In this document: piece by piece, positions 32,695 through 34,974 of the stretch | How the letters are laid out: every line of letters begins with the position of its first letter | Position numbering within the stretch: the first letter of the stretch is position 1 | Assembly: GCA_038246785.1 (NCBI GenBank) | Contig: JBBRVP010000037.1 | Coordinates: 1 to 34,974, forward strand | DNA length: 34,974 bases | Direction: 5' to 3' | Source: JBBRVP01 sp038246785 | GTDB lineage: Bacteria; Actinomycetota; Actinomycetes; Jiangellales; Jiangellaceae | Translations under genes and position numbers: made by a program | Notes under the pieces: generated by a model | What the model was told of the DNA's origin: nothing | Seen by the model: only the letters and a program-made list of their open reading frames with translations | Databases searched by the model: none

Positions 32695-33947
32695 GGTCGG
32701 GACCACGCCAGGCGAGGACGGCGGTGCTGCTGGGCATCCTGACGACCGTGGTCGGGCTCGCCGGCTGCTCTGCGGGCGACACCGGGCCGGCCGCCAGCGG
32801 CCCGACGCCGTCGTCGAGCCGCAGCGACCGGAGCGGCCCGACGACTGCGACTGCTCGACCCGGGGCCAGCGGCACCGCCGGCGGGACTGCCGACCGCGCG
32901 ACGCGGCTGCTGCCCGGGATGCCGCCGCCGTTGAGCCCCACCGACGTGTGGGCGGCCGACCGGCCGGGGCAGCTCTCGTCCCGGGTGCGCGGAGTGCCGT
33001 ACCGGATCTACGTCCCGAACAGCCGCAGCGACACGGTCACCGTGATCGACCCGGCCACCTTCCGCGTCCTCCGCACCTTCCCGGTGGGGCGAGAGCCACA
33101 GCACGTCGTCCCCTCCTGGGACCTGCGAACGCTGTGGGTCAACAACGACCTCGGCAACAGCCTCACGCCGATCAACCCACGCACCGGGCAGGTCGGCCGG
33201 CCGCAGCGGGTGCACGACCCCTACAACCTCTACTTCACCCCCGACGGACGGCGCGCGGTCGTCATGGCCTCGGCCGACCACCAGCTCGTCTTCCGCGACC
33301 CGCACACGATGGCGGTGCGCCGGCGGGTGCACGTGCCGTGCAACGGCATCAACCACGCGGACTTCTCCTTCGACGGACGCACGTTCGTCGTCTCCTGCGA
33401 GTTCTCCGGCCAGCTGTTGCGCGTCGACACGGCGCGCGAGCGCGTCACCGACGTCCTGCGGCTTCAGCCGCGGCCGGGCAAGCGTCCACCCAAGCCGCAG
33501 GACGTCAAGCTGTCGCCGGACGGACGGGTCGTCTATGTCGCCGACATGAACAGCGACGGGGTGTGGCTGCTGGACAGCCGCCGGTTCGCCGTCGTCGGCT
33601 TCGTCGCGACCGGCAAGGGCGCGCACGGCCTGTACGTCACCCGCGACTCGCGCCGGCTCATCGTCACCAACCGCGACGCCGGCTCGTTCTCGCTGCTCGA
33701 CTTCGCGACTCGCGCAGTGGTGCACACGTGGCGGATCCCCGGCTCGGCAAGTCCCGACATGGGCGGTGTCTCCCCGGATGGTCGGGTTCTCTGGGTGTCG
33801 GGTCGCTACGACAGCGAGGTGTACGCCCTGTCGCTGCGCGACGGGCACGTGCTCGCGCGGATCCCGGTCGGCAACGGCCCGCACGGCTTGTGCGTCTTCC
33901 CGCAGCCGGGCCGGTACTCCCTCGGGCACACCGGGGTGTTCCGCTGA
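32691..33947 (+). CDS. Lipoprotein beta-propeller (YncE/cytochrome D1-like)
   Basis: The 418-aa protein has a lipoprotein signal (VGLAG-C26), a long Ser/Thr/Pro linker, and a seven-bladed propeller of YVPNSRSDTVTVIDP-type repeats (YncE-like; for example VVYVADMNSDGVWLLD and LIVTNRDAGSFSLLD). Cys are few and no heme motif CxxCH is seen. Such proteins often act as scaffolds or sensors in the envelope. ATG 32691 overlaps the deacetylase stop (ATGA), so both surface proteins are likely co-made and may work together. Confidence 0.88.
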   Translation: MRSGPRQARTAVLLGILTTVVGLAGCSAGDTGPAASGPTPSSSRSDRSGPTTATARPGASGTAGGTADRATRLLPGMPPPLSPTDVWAADRPGQLSSRVRGVPYRIYVPNSRSDTVTVIDPATFRVLRTFPVGREPQHVVPSWDLRTLWVNNDLGNSLTPINPRTGQVGRPQRVHDPYNLYFTPDGRRAVVMASADHQLVFRDPHTMAVRRRVHVPCNGINHADFSFDGRTFVVSCEFSGQLLRVDTARERVTDVLRLQPRPGKRPPKPQDVKLSPDGRVVYVADMNSDGVWLLDSRRFAVVGFVATGKGAHGLYVTRDSRRLIVTNRDAGSFSLLDFATRAVVHTWRIPGSASPDMGGVSPDGRVLWVSGRYDSEVYALSLRDGHVLARIPVGNGPHGLCVFPQPGRYSLGHTGVFR

Positions 33948-34019
33948 CCCGACGTGCATCCGAAGTGGGCGTCGTGGGCGAAGTAGGGACGACAGCATCC
34001 CCCACGCGAGGAGCACGAC

Positions 34020-34844
34020 ATGCGCTTTCGAGCACTACTAGCCGCGGCGGGGCTGGCCTCGGCCGCCGCCCTGACCGCTGCGGTGCCCGCCCAGGCGGCC
34101 GACACCGCCACCGTCTCCGTCCTGCACGGCGTCCCCGGCCTGACCGTCGACGTCTATGCCAACGGCAAGGAGCTGATCCCCGGCTTCAAGCCCGGCACCC
34201 TGGCCGGACCACTGCAGCTGCCCGCCGACACCTACGACCTCAAGGTCTTCCCGGCCGGCAAGGGCCCGGGAGGCACCCCGGCCATCGAGAAGTCGGTGCA
34301 GGTCCCGGCAGGCGCCAACGCCACCGTCGTCGCCCACCTGTCCGCCAGCGGCAAGCCCGTCCTCACCGCCTACGTCAACGACACCAGCGCGGTGGGCGCC
34401 GGCAAGGCCCGCCTCACGGTCCGGCACGACGCGGCCGCTCCAGCCGTCGACGTCCGTGCCGGCGGTACACCGGTCGTCGAGGGCCTGACGAACCCGCAGA
34501 GCAAGTCGCTGGTGGTCGCCGCGGGCGGCGCCAAGGCCGACGTCGTCCTGGCCGGAACCGACACCGTGGCGATCGGCCCGGCGACCCTCGACCTCAAGGA
34601 GGGCACCAACACCATCGTCTACGCGTGGGGGAGCGCCAAGGACAGCAGCCTGAAGCTGGCCGTCCAGACCATCGGCGGCCTGCACTCGGCCCCCGGTGGC
34701 GTGCCGGCCGGCGAGGCCGGCCTGGTCGCCGACAGCAGCGGTACGCCGGCGTGGGGCCTGGCCGCCCTGGGCGGCGTGGCCTTCGCCGGTGCGGCTGCCG
34801 CGTTCGCCGGACGTCGCCGGCTGGCCGCGGGCGCCCGGCGCTGA
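34020..34844 (+). CDS. DUF4397 surface protein
   Basis: The 274-aa protein has a Sec signal peptide (to about residue 27, PAQAAD), two DUF4397 Ig-like repeats (VSVLHGVPGLTVDVYANG and LTVRHDAAAPAVDVRAGG), and a C-terminal membrane segment (LAALGGVAFAGAAAAFAG) followed by RRR. No LPXTG motif is visible, although the helix-plus-Arg end is typical of surface-anchored proteins. GAGGAG precedes the ATG. In many actinomycetes this family lies before a class F sortase, matching the next partial gene. Confidence 0.88.
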   Translation: MRFRALLAAAGLASAAALTAAVPAQAADTATVSVLHGVPGLTVDVYANGKELIPGFKPGTLAGPLQLPADTYDLKVFPAGKGPGGTPAIEKSVQVPAGANATVVAHLSASGKPVLTAYVNDTSAVGAGKARLTVRHDAAAPAVDVRAGGTPVVEGLTNPQSKSLVVAAGGAKADVVLAGTDTVAIGPATLDLKEGTNTIVYAWGSAKDSSLKLAVQTIGGLHSAPGGVPAGEAGLVADSSGTPAWGLAALGGVAFAGAAAAFAGRRRLAAGARR

Positions 34845-34863
34845 GCTCCACCCGAGCAGCAGC

Positions 34864-34974
34864 GTGAGCAGGCGAGGACCGGCCACCCGCATCCGGGTGG
34901 CCGGTTCCTCGCTTGCCCTGGCCGCCGTCCTCGCCGGGTGCGCGGCGCCCGCCGGTGCGCCGCACGCGGCGACC
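34864..34974 (+). CDS. Start of a lipoprotein gene, possibly class F sortase (partial)
   Basis: A GTG at 34864 opens a 37-codon frame reading a basic n-region (SRRGPATRIR) and a hydrophobic stretch SLALAAVLAG-C, a lipobox, followed by AAPAGAPHAAT. The window ends before any domain. The sortase idea comes only from the usual DUF4397/class F sortase pairing. Ribosome-site sequence is poor, and a strong hairpin lies inside this frame. Confidence 0.5.
   Translation, partial: MSRRGPATRIRVAGSSLALAAVLAGCAAPAGAPHAAT
34878..34905 (+). terminator. Perfect 12-bp hairpin after the DUF4397 gene
   Basis: ACCGGCCACCCG and CGGGTGGCCGGT pair perfectly around a CATC loop. It begins 33 bp after the DUF4397 stop and lies in the first codons of the putative next gene. 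It could be a terminator or attenuator. There is no U-tract, but TCCTCGCTT follows. Confidence 0.65.

Overview
The window is very G+C-rich, uses GTG/TTG starts freely and packs genes with 4-nt stop/start overlaps. Together with an actinobacterial-type Suf operon, DUF3099, acVLRF1 and a DUF4397/sortase-like pair, this points to the chromosome of a high-G+C actinomycete. The genus cannot be fixed from the sequence alone. No rRNA, tRNA or CRISPR array was seen.

Layout. (1) 1-1100 is a graveyard of broken genes: the tail of an IS3-type transposase whose inferred right end cuts into arr (rifampin ADP-ribosyltransferase), an internally deleted DHFR/RibD-like gene, and a scrap of serine recombinase. 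(2) 1126-7328 is ordinary chromosome: dodecin, DUF3099 membrane protein, moaA, SURF1 overlapping a GH15 glucoamylase/trehalase-like enzyme, an S66 LD-carboxypeptidase and a divergent SDR. (3) 7341-12154 (minus) holds an ABC exporter, an enoyl-CoA hydratase/isomerase behind a small HTH protein, and an ABC-F ATPase preceded by a possible short leader ORF. (4) 12283-17340 (plus) is a tight six-gene cluster: YpfJ-like zinc metallopeptidase, BioY, a compact AMP-dependent acyl ligase, a thiolase, and the ECF ATPase and EcfT (BioM, BioN). (5) 17440-20084 (plus) is a polar amino-acid ABC importer. (6) 20110-30099 (minus) is the iron-sulfur assembly operon sufR-sufB-sufD-Rieske-sufC-sufS-sufU-sufT, extended by a GNAT-like protein and acVLRF1. 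(7) 30164-31860 (plus) is an ABC-2 ATPase/permease pair, followed by a Tat-lipoprotein deacetylase-like protein overlapping a lipoprotein beta-propeller, a DUF4397 surface protein and the start of a lipoprotein that may be its class F sortase.

The most striking object is sufB. It is one continuous 1212-codon frame with two separate in-frame inteins (382 and 359 aa), each with splicing blocks and paired LAGLIDADG-type motifs. A 471-aa SufB remains after removal of both. Every Fe-S protein made by this Suf system would therefore depend on two splicing events. A tract of about 170 bp in the C-extein, close to the second intein, drops to about 52% G+C with foreign-looking codons.

The BioY/acyl-ligase/thiolase/BioMN cluster joins biotin uptake to two acyl-CoA-type enzymes with altered active-site motifs. 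The same association occurs in Bacillus subtilis (yhfS-yhfT-yhfU, from memory), so it looks like a conserved but functionally unexplained system. Several genes appear to start leaderless: a TANNNT box lies 6-7 nt before the GTG of surf1, the LD-carboxypeptidase, sufR and the deacetylase-like gene.
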